Source: Gluconobacter cadivus
Lineage (GTDB): Bacteria; Pseudomonadota; Alphaproteobacteria; Acetobacterales; Acetobacteraceae
Length of the DNA: 64,000 nt
Assembly (NCBI RefSeq): GCF_015244745.1
Contig: NZ_JABCQI010000008.1
Span: forward strand, 124,001-188,000
Direction of reading: 5' to 3'
The notes under the pieces are model-generated. The model was not told where the DNA came from. It did not search any database and saw only the letters and a list, made by a program, of their open reading frames with translations. Positions within the stretch are counted from its first letter, which is position 1, and every line of letters starts with the position of its first letter. Positions 63,347 through 64,000 of the stretch are shown here, one piece after another. A program made the translations under genes and the position numbers.

Positions 63347-64000
63347 ATGCCAGAGACTTCTGTTTCTTCTTCCAGCGACCCGTTTCACGTCCTCATCACC
63401 GGAGGATCCAGCGGGATCGGCGCCGCTCTGGCGCTTCACTACGCCCGTCCGGGAACTCATCTGACACTCTGGGGCCGCAATCCCGAACGGCTGGCAGACA
63501 TTGCCGCACAGGTCGTCCGTAAAGGCGCCTCGGCAGACATTCTGTCCCTCGATCTGTGCCGCACGGACGATGCTCTGGATGCTCTGCGAAAAACAGACGA
63601 CGCGCAGAAAATCGATATTCTGATTCTGGGAGCCGGGCTGGGCGATATCCGCCCCGAAGGCGCCCTGACGGAAACAGCCGAACAGGTCCGCGACATCTCT
63701 CTTGTCAACTTCACAACCCCTGCGACCCTTGCCACCGAAATGGCCTCACGTATGGCTGTTCGAAAAGAAGGCCGGATCGCACTGGTAGGCTCCGTCGCGG
63801 CATTCCATGATCTTCCGGTCGCAACGGCCTATAGCGGCTCAAAAGCCGGTCTGGCACGCTTCAGCACGGCCCTGCATGCCGCCATGACCCCTCATCATGT
63901 CTCTGTCACCCTGATTTCTCCCGGTTATGTCGACACGCCGATGAGTCAGCGGCTCGAAGGAGCGCGACCCTTTCTCGTCTCCTCAAAACGCGCTGCCCGC
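63347..64000 (+). CDS. Short-chain dehydrogenase/reductase (3' partial)
   Basis: The frame is open from the ATG at 63,347 to the end of the window (218 residues). Cofactor motif ITGGSSGIGAALALHYARP, then LGAGLGD in place of NNAG, a serine in VGSVAAFHDLPV and the catalytic pair YSGSK, with SPGYVDTPM after it. The C-terminus lies outside. Divergent from the GNAT-like gene 140 bases away, perhaps sharing a pathway such as lipid synthesis; the substrate is unknown. Confidence 0.88.
   Translation, partial: MPETSVSSSSDPFHVLITGGSSGIGAALALHYARPGTHLTLWGRNPERLADIAAQVVRKGASADILSLDLCRTDDALDALRKTDDAQKIDILILGAGLGDIRPEGALTETAEQVRDISLVNFTTPATLATEMASRMAVRKEGRIALVGSVAAFHDLPVATAYSGSKAGLARFSTALHAAMTPHHVSVTLISPGYVDTPMSQRLEGARPFLVSSKRAAR

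Noticed and set aside
62257-63522. 421-codon open frame on the plus strand
   Set aside because: Antisense to the GNAT-like gene and running into the SDR gene in another frame; composition is that of a shadow.

Overview
The window reads as chromosome of an alphaproteobacterium, most likely an acetic acid bacterium (Acetobacteraceae, Gluconobacter-like). Evidence: an alphaproteobacterial LexA site (GAAC-N7-GAAC), a general stress response locus (phyR, two EcfG-type sigma factors, nepR, HWE-type kinase), the cell-cycle regulator trcR, and moderately high GC in the host genes. The genus is inference. About the first 20 kb is the right-hand part of a prophage with a Mu-like contractile tail; its integrase, repressor, head genes and left attachment site lie outside the window.

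Phage region (1-19,993). The late tail operon runs from a tape-measure protein with a lysozyme domain through gp43-, gp44-, gp45-, gp46-, gp47- and gp48-like baseplate genes, then fibre, adaptor and spike genes (to 11,288). After it comes a string of small units, most followed by a G/C hairpin and T-run terminator: coiled-coil membrane protein, endolysin, holin-like protein, lipoprotein, papain-like protein, collagen-like fibre plus a coupled lipoprotein. AT-rich inserts at 11,681-12,000 (small ORF) and 17,063-17,950 (trypsin-like protease) look acquired. A LexA-controlled umuDC pair, whose UmuD has lost both catalytic residues, sits beside the 3' half of a tRNA-Val gene at 19,944-19,993. That tRNA fragment is the likely attachment-site scar.

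Transition (19,994-26,900). A divergent argO/argP pair is followed by a second, inverted and partly decayed copy of the fibre-lipoprotein module (21,835-24,445). Its fibre gene carries a G10 tract and a 9-bp tandem repeat. Then come an SDR oxidoreductase, a small unknown gene, a nucleoside 2-deoxyribosyltransferase and tRNA-Ser(GCT).

Core region (26,901-64,000): gatCAB; ruvX; a lytic transglycosylase; uvrD-prmA-GNAT-aminopeptidase; tandem radC genes (the first degenerate); purE-purK with a DUF465 protein; trcR; hsp20; rpmE; mscL; secDF; a Gfo/Idh/MocA oxidoreductase; uup; the stress-response locus; cydDC; recQ; a PCu(A)C copper chaperone; nrdR-nusB-thiL; a GNAT-like protein; and an SDR running off the right edge. 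The most interesting points are the inverted fibre/lipoprotein modules with hypermutable tracts, the cleavage-independent UmuD'-like protein, the AT-rich protease, the tandem RadC pair and the stress locus with two sigma factors and one short NepR.
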